Source of the DNA: Buddleja alternifolia
Lineage: Eukaryota > Streptophyta > Magnoliopsida > Lamiales > Scrophulariaceae
NCBI GenBank assembly: GCA_019426215.1
Contig: CM033402.1
Span: forward strand, 8,991,246-9,055,245
Reading direction: 5' to 3'
DNA: 64,000 nt
Shown here piece after piece: positions 10,586 through 22,971 of the stretch (its first letter is position 1; the number at the start of each line of letters is the position of its first letter). The position numbers and the translations under genes are program-made. The notes under the pieces are model-generated. The model ran no database searches. It worked only from the letters and a program-made list of their open reading frames with translations, and had not been told where the DNA came from.

Positions 10586-12037
10586 TTAATGAGGGCCTCT
10601 CCACTCATCAAACATATTGGTCGCCAAATTTTCCCGCCAATTCGTCCACTGTTGGGACGGCTCAACTTGATCAATAAATGCAATATCAGGGTCATCCGAT
10701 ATTTCATCGTTTACCTCAGGGATCTCCGCTTCTAACGGGTCAAGGGCATCTCTATACGGATGAAGTTATGCAGTAAAATACATGCCATTATAATTCTATT
10801 TTGTACTTTCACGGGGTAAAAAGAATTACTCCGGAGTATAGCCCATCTCCCTTTCAATAAAGCAAATGATCTTTCTATTACATTGCGCGTACAAGCATGA
10901 ACCTTATTGAATAACTCATGCGCATTTTGCGGGGGGGAGGGGGGCTCATTTGTGAATTCCATTCCTGAATATGGTATCTACCACTGCGGTAAGGTGCAAG
11001 AAAACCATCCCCATTTCTGTACCCAGTGTCACAAAGGTGATAATTTCCTGTTAACAAATGGTTGAACAAATTATAGTCAAACTAACACGAGTTATATTAA
11101 AGAAATTTTTTGTTGCTACTACAACTCAAGTTAAGAAAAGGGTGACAAAATACCATCAGGGAATCTAAAACCATTCTTTCTAGTGATGACATCCTTTAAA
11201 ACCTTGCTGTCAGCAGCAGAACCCTCCCAACCACATAACAAATAAACATAATTTATATTTATATCACAAACAGCAAGGACATTCACAGATACGTCCCCAT
11301 TCCTGTTTCTATAACGAGGCTTATCTTTTAGTGCAACTCGCAAAGGAATGTAAGTCCCATCTAAAGCACCTAAACAACTCTATCAAATAAAAACAAACCA
11401 AAAAAAAAAAAAAAACAAAAATGCAAATTATTAAACAAGTTTGTATGGTAAAATCATTTTAGCCTTCAATGAAAGGTTTAGTATATAATAAAGGCATCAT
11501 TTGTTATACCTTAAACCATTTCCACCTATCATTTGTGCAGTCCTCTCCAATGGGCCCCGGTTTGACGAGAAATAATGTATGCAACTTAAGCAATGTAGTT
11601 AGTACATTGTTGAAATGCGTACTAATAGTGTAGCCTGATCGTTTAAAGTTGGTTTGCAGTACTCGATTTTTCTTATGATGGGCTAAAATAGTTAAGAAAA
11701 TTGCAACCTGCTCACTCACTTGAACATTATTAGTGTTTGACAGTCCACCTACATTTTCAAGTTGCAAGCACAACCGACCAAATGCATTTCTAGACATTCT
11801 AAGGTTGTTTATGCAAGTTTGATCTGAAAAGGAGATTATATCATGCAAGTGCTCAATTTGTTTGCCTATTTTATTTTTCATTAATGTATAGGCTTGTCTA
11901 GTTGGGACTTGTGCACGATTACAAATTCGCTTACGGGCCCGATACTCATGATAAAAAACCATTAAGATGAACTTAATGTCTGAAATTATCTCTTGTAAAA
12001 GTACAAACAACTCTTGATGCTCGGTAGAAACATCCAT
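10586..12037 (-). pseudogene. PIF/Harbinger transposase A (three exons, frameshifted)
   Basis: Exon 1 is 12037-11510. It contains the DUF8040-like HKKNRVLQTNFKRSG helix region and ends WKWFK. Exon 2 is 11379-11154 and carries the first catalytic Asp in ALDGTYIP and the second in GWEGSAADSKVL. Exon 3 starts near 11059 with NYHLCDTGYRNGDGFLAPYR and carries the RNVIERSF segment with the catalytic Glu. It ends at TAA 10586. Splice junctions keep phase (0, then 1). Two frame disruptions are visible in exon 3: one near 10960-10970 beside a C/G run and one near 10745. The DDE residues themselves survive. The enzyme would cut TAA/TTA targets, but this copy should not be translated intact. Confidence 0.82.
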
Positions 12038-13400
12038 TTTGATGGATAACTGAAATCACATTTACCAAATCAACAATAAGTAGTTAAATACTTATGATCC
12101 TGATAATAAAAACTACGTAAATTGATATAGGAAAATACTTGCATATAATTAAACCATGTCTGTAACGTGAGGTGAATTGAAACACTTGTGTAATAAAACA
12201 ATGTCTTAAGGCAAACATATATTATCACTTTCGTTCAGAACTTTGAATGCGCCACTACATCCAAAAAAAATGATGAATGAATTTCTATAACAAAAATTGA
12301 ATGTACAACTACCAGAACTTGGAACTTCTGTTTTTACTTGAAATTGCATACTCCATTTTAGCTACTTTTGCTGGTATAGTTTATAAGCTTAGTTATTGAT
12401 GAATGAATTTCTATATTTTCAGTTGTAGATTCAAAAATAGTTCTTCACTGTAACACCAAATTCATCGATTTTCAGGAGGATGATTTATGTGAGAGTCCAA
12501 AATATTCTCTACAGAACAACAAATTATTTTTTTGTACAATTAATAACTCTCAACAAAATAAGATTCAACATTAAAATCAAAAGGTTAAAAATGGAGCATT
12601 CACACAAAAAATGTAGCTAAACCCTACAACCAGGAAATCTTTTTTCGTCAATGGAAATTAGGTAAAAAATTACCTTACGACAATGGCAGATAAGATTCTC
12701 TCTTAAAGACGAAATGGGAAAGAGGCACATGATCTTCCCATTTGAGAACACAACTACTCAAGTCTGATATTGGGAATGGGAACCTAATGCAACTTTCTAA
12801 TAAACAATATAACTCTCTTGAACAGAATGCTCAATAACTTAGCCATGCATTCAATGTGGAGCAAAGATGCCCTCAATGAATAGGGATGAAACATAACAAG
12901 ATATGAAAGATCAGTTCTTCTGAGAGCTGACAATACTTAACCTTTCTTTATGATTCACAGCATTCTTACCCTATTAATTCTCATAAATTTCTGTATTTCT
13001 CTAACTCATTTGCCTCATTTACAATCCCATTACATGTATAGTCATCCAAAAAATTCAATATACCGTGAATATACAGTGTCCTCAATAACCTAGTCCAGCT
13101 CTTATCTCCTATATTACTATTATCCATAGTTTTAATAAAGATTCCCAAGTTATGAAAATGCTTTATAATTTTCCGTTCTTATATCACCAAGTCATCCTAC
13201 TGAACAAAATCACTGGGTATCCAAGAGATGATTAACACACCAAAAAGATTGAATAGAACAAAAGAAAAGAATGTCGAACACTTCTTCCCACACTTTTTAC
13301 ATACTTTTGCTTAATCATAAAACACTTTAATAGTTTTATAACTAAACAAATAGAAGTCTTTTCACATCACACACTAATTTCCCTGGATCTATCTAAACAC

Positions 13401-13574
13401 CAACATTATGGCAACGTGTTGCTTGAAGAAATAAGCATTCCTATAGTCAAACTGAAAAATAAGAGCATTCAATAATAGAAGTGACAACAACATTATGGCA
13501 ACGTGTTGCTTGAAGAAATAGGCATTCCTATAGTCAAACTGAAAAATAAGAGCATTCAATAATAGAAGTGACAA
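13401..13574. repeat. Two-copy 87-bp tandem duplication
   Basis: 13401-13487 and 13488-13574 are identical except for ATAAGC versus ATAGGC. Near identity implies a recent duplication inside Harbinger A, in the region upstream of the transposase. Confidence 0.95.
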
Positions 13575-14415
13575 CAAAAAGCCCTGTAAATTTTCTTTTA
13601 TTCAAGCATTGAAAACTCCTATGAACAATCCCCTATTTACATTGATCATCATTAACAGGTCTAATACGCATAAAAGTAAATGTCAATATCAATATCATCT
13701 TAATAATTATATTTGGCTCCCTGAATTCATATAGATTTGAATTAAATATAAAAACTGAAAAAATCAAACATCTGAAAGCGTACCACATGTCAAAAATTAC
13801 CTTACGACAATTTTCGGATATGGATTATCTCGTAGTCCTTGTATATATCAAATAACCCACCACACCTGTAGATAAGAAGAAGAAAACAACCTTAAAAAAC
13901 AGAACATCAAAAACACCCAAAACTAACGTTGAATAAGCTCAAAATTAAAAATCCAAAAGTTATTACTCAACTATAATCGAAGGGAAGTGGAAGAATTACT
14001 TGTGGGTTCCTTCAATGCCCAATGAAAATGTGTAATTTATAGAAGAATACCTGGGTTGTATTAACTCCTACTCGGCCGCAGGGAGCAAACGGGATTTGCA
14101 AATCTCCTGAATAGTATTCTTCATTTAATTGTGTTATTAAATATGGGGTGGAAACTTATTGATTTTTAAAGGACAAAATGGGGTGGAAAAAATAAAAGAT
14201 AAGGACAAATAGGTAATTGACTATTCATCATTTAATGGATGAAAGAGGAGATAAAATAATCTCACCCCCCTTGGGGAGATTACTTATCTGCAATATTCAA
14301 GATTAAAACTTGGGCCCATAAACTATATTGGGCTTTAATTGTTGATACAAAACAAAAGGAAAGGGAATATAAAATTGTCTATCTTCCCTTTTCTCCCCTA
14401 CCAAACTAGTCCTAA

Positions 14416-16476
14416 AGTGAGAATAAGAAGCATGTTTACTATTCAAAATAAAATATGGAGTTTTTCCATGGAGAAGGGGTGTTGGAGTTTTATTAATGAT
14501 ATATACAGAAATAGTAATGCATTCCCCCCAAAATTTCATTAGCACATGTGATAAAAAATTTAAAGATATTGCCACATCCAAGATGTGTTTATGCTTTCTT
14601 TCCACCACACTATTTTGTTGTGGTGTATAAACACATGAGTTTTGGTAGATAATCCCTAAGGAGTCAAAAAGATTTTTACACTCATGGCTTAAAAACTCCT
14701 ACGCATTATCAGTTCTTATAACTTTCACCTTGATAGAAAATTGAGTTTCAACATATATAAAAAATTTCCGTAAAATATTGATAACATTAGATTTAAACTT
14801 CATAAGGAAAGCCCAAATTGTTCTTGAAAAACCATTAGCAATAGTCAAGAAATATGACTCTTGATTATATGTTTGTTCTCTATATGGTCCCCATACATCA
14901 ATATGTAAAAGATCAAAGATAGAATTAGTATGATCTTGACTTTTTGGAAAAATATTTCTTGGCTGTTTAGCCAGGGGACAAACATCACAATATAACTTGT
15001 CTTTATCCAAATGAATACCAAGTTCAAGAATAAGTCTGAATGTACTGAAAGACATATGACCTAGTCTTCTATGCCATGGACTAGCCTCATTCTGACTAGA
15101 AGTATTGACAGCAGAATGCTAAACACATGATTACAAGAATTTTCAAAAACATCATTAAAATGTAGTAAGAATAATTGGGGACTGGATGGAGGTAGTATAA
15201 TCCATTCTTTAATCTACCAATCCCCTTGATCTTGCCATTCCAAAGGCCCTGTATAAGACAAAAAGAAAAATAAAAACTCACAAGAACATTACCATCACTG
15301 GTTAGCTTGGATATGGATAAAATATTATGCTTAAAATCTGGCACAAAAAGAACATCCTTAAGATATAATCTGCACCCAAGCTAACATTACCAATCTGAGT
15401 TATCTTACTAATCTCACCATTAGGAATTTTAACAATGTTATTAGAGTCACTAGGTGTAAAATTATCATCAAGCATCTTAGAATTAGCTAGCATATTCCTA
15501 TTAGCACCTGTGTTAACAAGCTATGTATTCATATCATATTGATCTGAAGAAGTAGAAAGGTTAGATATGATACCTATCACACTTCCATCAATGGAATTAT
15601 TGACAGTCACATTCACATTCCCTTCTAAGCTAGAATTTCCTATAAGCTTGAAACACTTTTTTTTGGTGTATCCATTGATATTATAATTCTCATAGTACAA
15701 ACTAGTCTTGTTAATACCACTACCTTGAGAATTAGTCATGAAGGTAATAGATGAATCAATACCAACATTCTGAGTACTAAGATCTCTTTGAGCCTCTTCA
15801 TTACTAATCATTGAATACACTTGGTTCTGTGTGGGTAAAGGTGACATTAGCAGAATTTGTGATTTAACATTATTATAGCACTCATTTAACAGCATAAAAA
15901 ACTGTATCATTTTCAATTGTGTTAAGAAATCAGTGTATTCCTTCGAAATTACAACAGTGGGGGTGGAATCAAAGACTCATACTCATCCCATAGATTTCGA
16001 ATTTTGGAATAATATTCAGTAACAGTATTAGGACCTTGAGTAATAGTATTAATCTGGCAACATAAAGAATATAGTTGTGCATCATTCACCCTATCAAACC
16101 TCTCTTTCAAATCATTCCAAATCATAAAAGCAGACTCAGTATATACCACACCATGAATTAAATCACGAGATATAGAGTGGTGAATCTAGGATTTTACCAA
16201 TGCATTACACATTTTCCATTGAGGTAAGAGAGGTGATTCATCTTCAGGTTACTTTCAAGATCCATTGTTAAAGCCTATTTTGTTTTTCGCCTCCAAAGAC
16301 ACCAGCATCTCTTTGCTCCAGACTTTATAATTTTCAAATCCTCTTAAGATCTCAATGACAAGATCAAGATTCGGCGTGTCCGATGGATGTATATACATTG
16401 GATCTTGAAAATCAATTGCAGATGCCACTTTAATATCAGTTTTAGAAGAGGATTCTTGAGGATTAGTCATCGACAT
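14416..16476 (-). pseudogene. copia A gag, protease and integrase N-terminal part (broken)
   Basis: From 16476 down the gag start has DPMYIHPSDTPNLDLVIEIL and YKVWSKEM, the copia gag pattern. A second gag block (15949-16149) has WNDLKERFDRVNDAQLY. A spacer (15521-15916) follows without a clear CCHC knuckle. The protease/pre-integrase region has HNILSISKLTSDGN and KNGLYYLHP. The integrase (14699-15055) has YCDVCPLAKQ, LLHIDVWGP and VIRTDNA, and its continuation (14303-14608) has MVERKHKHILDVA. Several frame changes and stops separate the pieces. Integrase continues at 5483 after the Harbinger insertion. Confidence 0.83.
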
Positions 16477-16650
16477 TGTGAAATTGAAACAGGCGAAGAC
16501 GAAAAAACGATGCTCGCGGAAGAAGTGCGATGAGAAGGATCAAAATCCCCAAATTTAGGATCAATTGAAAAACAAATCAATCGATTTGAAGAATTATAGA
16601 ATCAATTCGATATATACGAAGATATTGATGAAAAACTTGCTCTGGTGCCA

Positions 16651-16856
16651 TGTTAAGAATTTGTAAACAAATGAGAGAAAAGGAATTTCATTGATGGAGA
16701 AAATTCAGGAGATTACAAAATGAATAGATTGTCTTAGGCAACAAGAAGAAGCCCATCTATTTATACTAAAATAGAAATCTTAACTAACTTAAGCAACGAC
16801 TAGTTAAGATAAATAAAGGCTAAACAAAAGCGTTATTTCTAATAACACTTTTAGTG
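16651..16856 (-). repeat. 5' LTR of copia A (outer end missing) with primer-binding site
   Basis: 16651-16856 aligns with 3001 to about 3196. The element-proximal end is followed on the minus strand by TGGCACCAGAGC (plus 16639-16650), a variant of the initiator-Met-tRNA primer site TGGTATCAGAGC. The last ~28 bp of the partner LTR are absent, so the element was truncated after insertion. Confidence 0.82.
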
Positions 16857-18312
16857 GAGTATCATGAGGACGATCCAGATGAGTTGAAACCTTTTTTCCT
16901 AAGAAAATGGATCCCCCTAAGAATTTTGGACCTTATCACAAAGCTGATTCTATATCAAGGTCAGCTGCATGTGCCCCTTCATCTTGTGTATCAGCTCCAC
17001 ATAGAATTACAAGCGTAGATAAGCAAAAAATGGGTGTTAAGATGCCAAAACCTGGTGTGATCATCTGTTGTTGTTGTGGATTATAGTGTTATTTATGACT
17101 ACTATATTATTATTATTCATGTCAATGTTACTAGCTATGTTCAAGTAAGTTAAACTACAATATAGTTTGTTATTTATATGCAAATTTCGGCTTAGTATTA
17201 TCACTTTGTCAAACTTTAGTATCCATGTTTATGTAATGAACTATTATGCTGAAGTTGGTTTTGGTTTTCAACATGGTATGTATTGAATTTCATGCCGACT
17301 CCTATTACCCTTTCTAGTGATTTTGAGATCATTTTCTAATGATATTACAACAAAAGATATGAGATTGAACCTGGGGTAAAAATAAGCCCCATACATAGAA
17401 ATATATTATGGATATATTGCAAGATATGGCCTATCAAACTAACTCCCAAATACATGCTAAATATTTTGACCAAAATTTTCAAACTGATGTGAACTAAATA
17501 AGGCTTTTTTTTATTTGCTAAGAAGAACTAAAAAAAGGACTTCATCAAATCATAGTTGTACAAGATATGCGATAAATAAAGCATGAAGGAGTAAAACTTT
17601 ACCAAAGATATTCCATAAAGAATGAGCAAAATCTTTCAAAGATATGCATGGGAATCTTCGGCAATTTCTTGCATATTAAAGGCCGACATAACTTACTTTT
17701 CTACATGCATTGTCAATAAAATGTGATGTGATTGACGTAACAAATCTGAAAATATTATAAATGAATAGAACTGAGTATAAATGTATCTAAAAAAAAGGGA
17801 TATGAAATTGAAAAAGCAAAAAATCATTCAGGCAAGGGCCGAAATAATAGATTTTCATGAAAAACTGTAGCCTCATTCCACCGTAGAAGATCGGGATTGG
17901 ATTCTACTCAAAAAGACAAAAGCGTCCATAGGTTGCTCACCCGTAACTCATCCTTGAACAAAAGTTATGGCCATTTGAAGTATCACCATCAAACCACCCA
18001 ACACACTTGTATTTCAATTTTCCGAACGAATCTTTTCCAGAATCCAACCGCCTACATCATATCTACTTTCTGATTTGTTCAATAACACAACAAAGCAACC
18101 ACCTTGCTTCACATGTATACTCAAATCTCTTGTACATTATTGTCAAATTTTCATGATTAGGTTTAAGAAAATATGTTGCACACCTATGTCTTAGGATCAA
18201 GAATACATAGTTGAATACAAAGCTTGTTGATTCCTATATATATGGCTAACATATTTGCTCCAATTCCACACTACTAGAAATATTGACTTGAAAATTTCAT
18301 TTTACTCTCTCA
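16857..18312. other. Degenerate intergenic or transposon-derived sequence
   Basis: A short open stretch (about 16907-17085) reads MDPPKNFGPYHKAD... and ends in Cys codons, but it matches nothing I recognise. The remainder is AT-rich. It is probably the outer part of an old DNA transposon abutting the truncated copia LTR. No boundary or TSD was found. Confidence 0.35.
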
Positions 18313-19152
18313 ATGGATCCCAATGAAGTGCTATCCCAGAATAGGCTTCTATTCGGCCGAGATTGAATTGAGGAAATAGATGAAGTATTTATTGAATCTC
18401 TAGTGATTGAAGCCGAAGCAGGAAGTTTTGCTCGTGGAGAGCCGAGACTATTGGCCATACAAATTGCAAGGAACATTATCAATACCAGGTTTGGAACTGC
18501 ATTCTCGTTTATTGAGTGCTATGGCAACTTTCGAAAGTTAGCTCATTGATATTTTGCATTCACTCGCATCATTCAGTTTTCTTGTGTTACTTGGGACAAA
18601 GATATGAATTTAGTCTATCCACCTGATGAATTTTAGGCCAAAATGTTTAAGGTACATAATGGAGTTACACTTCATTTTTAGTGTATATTTTCAAGAAATT
18701 AATGAATGTTTATCAATTTTCTTCATGTTTTTGTTGATTAACAAAAGATGCCAATGTCTAAGACTTATAAGAACAAAGTTGAGACTACGTATTAGTCACT
18801 TAAAAAGATTTTTACAAATCTAAAGAACATTGTGGTGAATGATCACGCAGCAAATGTTGTTCACCTTTCGTCCGATGACCATGATCCTGATGCGAATGTT
18901 GTGGCAGAACCAAACCAAACTAAAGTTATAAATGTCGATGACACTGAAGAAGAAGTGATTCCAAATGATGAATAGGCAAAAAACCCTTTGCTAGATGATG
19001 AACACTCCACTAACGTTCTTCCTCCTATGTACTTGTTCAACCGTGACCATCCTATTAATAGTGAGTATGCACTAGTTGGGGAAAAAAATGGAGGACGTGC
19101 TTCTTCAAGTCGTGCATTGGCTCATGAGAACGCTAGCTACCGTGGAAAGTAG
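18313..19152 (+). pseudogene. Degenerate Myb/SANT-like transposon gene
   Basis: A recoverable reading path starts MDPNEVLSQNRLLFGRD, then stop, then EVFIESLVIEAEAGSFARGE. It later gives VTWDKDMNLVYPPDEF followed by TAG where Trp is expected, which resembles the end of a Myb_DNA-bind_3 domain (G-V-x-W-D...N.V....E.W). An acidic linker (VVHLSSDDHDPDANVVAEP) and a Ser-rich tail ending at TAG 19150-19152 follow in another frame. Multiple stops and at least one frameshift make it a pseudogene. It runs opposite to the second Harbinger genes and may be a separate, older element. Confidence 0.45.
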
Positions 19153-20277
19153 ACATGTTTATCCGTATATCATGTTTTATTATCTTTTAGTTTGACTATG
19201 GTTTTTGTTATCAAATTTTAGTTTGAATATGTGGTGTAGAAGTGTATGCGCTTTTTTATGTTTTATGTATGTGTGTATGTATCAATGTTGTGGTAGCCAG
19301 TGTGGTTGCCTCACATGCACCGTTTCAAGATGACATTCTTATTTTTTCCCGGCACTTTGTGGAAAGTTACTCTGGTATTCAAACATTCGGCTGGTTGTAA
19401 CAATAAAGGTGCGATGTTGTGTGTTATTCATATTTTATTGGAATTTTCATCAATTTTGTTAATTCCTTGCCAATTTGGCAGATTATGGAGTGCATTATCA
19501 TTAATAGTTGTTCGGTCAATACTTTTGGTCGTCCGGTTAATAGCTACAGTAGTTGTGACCAAATTACTAAGTTCAAGTATGATTATATTTTAAGCTAGTG
19601 ATTTCACCTGGAGGTCCTGTATAGCTGCAAGCTGTTTCAGTTGGGATCATCAGGGAAAAACACGCCTAAGTACTTCTTTGAAGTCCTTCTATAAAAACAA
19701 TATTTGTTGGCTCCAAGTCATTTTTATTTTGTAGTTATACTTTGCTTGTTAAGAATATGATGTATCATGAGATTGCATGCTGAAATGGGGCACAAATCTG
19801 CTTAGTTTAGATTAGTTGCTGATATAGCTCATTGTAATAAATAATAATAGGTATTGTCATCCATGAATCATTCATATTATACTTTTGCAATTCTATATGT
19901 GACAGAATAAGTCAACTCTCCTGTTCTATCTTCTGCAACTATAGTCTTGTTCGGTTAATTGGAATCTACCACGAAAACTTAGTAACATCTCAAAGTCTAC
20001 ATGAAAAATATAGGACAGTCCTACTTCATCTTTTCCATGTGAATCTTACAAAGACATAACCATATAAAGCACAACAAAATATAAAAACATAAAGTTGAAA
20101 TTGTTCACACAATTTCACATCCACATTGATTCAAATTGTTTCACAATTAACATAAAATAAAGCCTGGACAGCCAACAGACAACACAAAACACCACCATAA
20201 TTACACAAAACTTAATAAATGCAGTTTTAGAGAAAAACTACGTAACATCACAAAACAAGCTCTTCACTTGAACAAAG
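19153..20277. other. No recognisable gene
   Basis: The AT-rich region has one 97-codon ORF (19300-19593) of low complexity and no recognisable domain. It may contain the left end of Harbinger B, but no inverted repeat matching the right side was found. Confidence 0.4.
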
Positions 20278-21295
20278 CTACATACGCGCCAACAACATTC
20301 TCACATATTTCAACTTATGCCCATCAGGGAGGCTAAAGAACATATCTGGTTTTTCTTTTGATGTGGCAATAAAGTCAGTAGTAACAAGGGCCTCTTCAAT
20401 GGTCAGTTCTGGAATGGTGCTAATAGCATTGAAAATTCATTTTCCAACTTTGTATGCATCAAACTCATACTCTATCTGGCTTGCAATGTCACCAAGTCTT
20501 GCTTCAGTTTTATCGCAGAAAATACCCAACATATTGACCATTGGATCATTGGGATTAATCGAATTTGTTTTCTTGCCGCTAGATTTCTTTGTAGATGATG
20601 ATGATTGTTGGAAATGAGAGGTTGGTTCGGTTTCATCAGCAAATACATCAAAAAATCCTTCATAGTCATCACCTATTTCTTTTTCCTTGTGCTTTTCAGA
20701 ATGAAGCACCTTATTCACAGCCTCGGTAAAATCCTCGGCGCCGACCCCAGTTGCTCTGTCTTTGCCAAAGATCTCAATCTAGTCATCATAATAAGGCCAT
20801 GGCTTGAACCTCATAAGTCGAGCATTGGGATCTAATTGAAATAATAAAAAAGTTAAGTATATTAGAACAATTGCAGAATATTATAATAATTGCATATTAA
20901 ACTTACATTATATCAACAAAACTGTGTTAAATAGATAATGACAGAAATATTTCCTTAACATAAGTTTCCTAGGCAGACTCTTCAACCTCTATCATTTTAG
21001 TTGTACTATTCCATCCAATCCCACTCCTTGAAAGCATTTTTTGAAGTAAACCAAAATTCTTATTCCATACATGTATTTTAGAATTAATGTAGGGCGTAGC
21101 TCTTAGATCTGTGCCAGGAAAACTCTTTACCATAGATTGCTCCAACTGGTTCAAATACCTAATTTTGAAACCATTGTCTGCTTTCCACCCACTGGTCACA
21201 AGCTCTTTTAGTGTAACTATTATGATCTCCTCCTCTTTTTGTGTCTAGCTCCTCCGTGACTTCTCAGATTGCTTGCCTTTTCCTGTTTGGTCCAT
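20278..21295 (-). pseudogene. Myb/SANT-like protein of Harbinger B (nonsense-riddled)
   Basis: The gene starts at ATG 21295 (MDQTGKGKQSEKSRRS). It continues LKELVTSGWKADNGFK, FPGTDL, INSKIHVWNK and SGIGWN, the Myb_DNA-bind_3 domain. After an intron near 20835-20950 comes the C-terminal part (DPNARLMRFKPWPYYDD, then EIFGKDRATG, then a Ser-rich linker and SLPDGHKLKYVRMLLA). TAG codons occur exactly where Trp is conserved (RRS*T, ESA*E, YDD*IEIFG), and TGA occurs in VGK*IFN. Otherwise the frame is kept. The Trp codons are consistent with G-to-A transitions. Confidence 0.72.
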
Positions 21296-21593
21296 CTTCT
21301 AAGATAAATATGCAATAACTCCGTTAAATTTGTATAACAACCATACATTGTTCAAGTGTATATTTATGAAATATACTTGCATCGTTTTCATCTCATGCTA
21401 GAAGTCAAGACTCCAAGCCACATTAACAAAGTACAATGTTCCCACTTGTTTATATTTTTTTCATCATTCAGAATGACAACAAAGCCCAAATAATTAGCAT
21501 CAGTCACATTATATAATAAAATAAAGAAACTACAAAAAGCCTAAAAAATATTGTACCGCTTATATATTTTAAAAAGAGAACAAAAAAGACTAT

Positions 21594-22971
21594 CTAGATT
21601 GTCATATATACACATTTGAAATAAAATCTATTTACATTCAAGTTCGTGGAACATGATCCGGCTAAGTTATCTCTCCAGTCAGACCATACTTGTGAAGGCT
21701 CAATGTTTTCGACAAAATCAGTGTACTTGTTAGTGTTCACAGGGTGTTCTTCTTTTGGATTGTTTGCAAGAAAATCATCTACTTCATCCCCCATTGGATC
21801 AGTAGACATTGCATTACGAATAAATTTATGAATTAAAGCACAAGACATTATAATTCGATTTTGGACCTTTATGGGGAAGAATGAGTGACTTCTCAAAATA
21901 GCCCACCACATTTTTAGTAGACCAAAAGTTCACTCTATGACATTACGTGCTTTGGAATGGATATGATTGAATTTCTCTTGAGGGTTTTGAGAAAATCGGG
22001 ATCCATAGCCCCAGTCATTGGAATGATATCTGACACCTTTGTAAGGAGTGAAAAATCCTTTAGCGTTGGTGTAATAATTATCACACAAGTAATAAATACG
22101 TGTTAAGATAGGTGGTAACATAATGTTGTATTCCTAAACACATCATTGAAAACATCTTTTAGATATTGAAATTAGGTCAAAATGATACCAACGGGAACTC
22201 TCAATCCGTGAGGCATACTTATAGAATCACGGAGCACTCTAGCATCAGCCGCTGAACCTTCCCAACCCTGTAACAAATATACGAATTTTTGATTGCTTTC
22301 ACGCACCCCAAGCACATTCACTGTTATATCTCCTTTCCTAGACCTATACCTTGGCTTGTGAATAGCAGGTACCTTTACAGGGATATATGTTCCATCTAAG
22401 GTGACTAAACAACCCTATATGTAAAATAGCAAGTAGCATCACAATTTTAATTTCAGGATAATGTTAAAATTTTCAAATATCTTGCAATTTGAAGAGTGGA
22501 ATGTACAATTTTTGCCTTTATATATTAGTTACTTTCAAAATGTTGTAAATTTACCTTGAACCATTTCCAAGTATTGTTCATACAATCATCTGGTATAGGC
22601 CGAGGCTCTACAAGAAGGATCAGATATAGCTTCAAAACAACATTGAGCACGACTTTAAAGTGTTTGTTGACTGTTTGACCGGATCTAATGAAGGCACTTT
22701 TAACAACTCTATTTTTTTTATGATGGGCCAACATTACCAGAAACATAGCTACTTTTTCATATATGCCAACATACCTCGACTCTACTAGACCCCCAACATG
22801 TTCTAAAAGGTAACATAACCTGGCAAAGGAGTTCCTATTCATCATTAAATTACCAATACAACTAGTATCACTAATTTGGACAAGTCTCCTCGTACGTGAT
22901 ACTTGGTCCGGTGTTCTTTCAGCCATTACATAGCGTACTCTATTTACAAGTTGCGTATTCATATGTATCAC
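21594..22971 (-). pseudogene. PIF/Harbinger transposase B (three exons, nonsense and splice-site loss)
   Basis: Exon 1 is 22971-22555 (HKKNRVVKSAFIRSGQ, ending WKWFK). Exon 2 is 22414-22189, exactly 226 nt as in copy A. It carries TLDGTYIPV (first Asp) and GWEGSAADARVL (second Asp). Exon 3 has YYLCDNYYTNAKGFFTPYK and ends DWRDNLAGS. The expected AG before exon 3 reads AC near 22100, although it is CAG in copy A. The RNVIER motif is cut to RNVIE then TGA (21930-21932). The enzyme is therefore dead in this copy. Confidence 0.78.

Larger units (their letters stand above)
5484..14412. mobile_element. PIF/Harbinger DNA transposon A, inserted in copia A
   Basis: The ends are GGGCTAGTTTGGTA at 5484 and its near-perfect complement TACCAAACTAGTCC ending at 14412. 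They are flanked by the 3-bp duplication TAA (5481-5483 and 14413-14415), as expected for PIF/Harbinger. Joining the flanks restores the copia integrase frame, so this is an insertion into copia A. At 8929 bp it is long for the superfamily. It holds a DDE_Tnp_4-type transposase and a Myb/SANT-like gene on the minus strand. It also holds a GRF zinc-finger pseudogene and a B3-like exon on the plus strand. 7330-8100, 8270-9520 and 12040-13400 contain nothing recognisable. Confidence 0.9.
3001..16856 (-). mobile_element. Ty1/copia retrotransposon A (decayed, split by a Harbinger insertion)
   Basis: The copia order gag, protease, integrase, RT, RNase H reads on the minus strand between two similar short LTRs (3001-3223 and 16651-16856). 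A polypurine tract adjoins the 3' LTR (CTCCCCCTT at 3224-3232 on the plus strand). A primer-binding site TGGCACCAGAGC adjoins the 5' LTR (16639-16650 on the plus strand). The 5' LTR lacks about the outermost 28 bp present in the 3' LTR, so the right end is truncated and no TSD is available. Several frameshifts and stops break the polyprotein. About 8.9 kb of the span is the nested Harbinger element 5484-14412. Confidence 0.88.
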
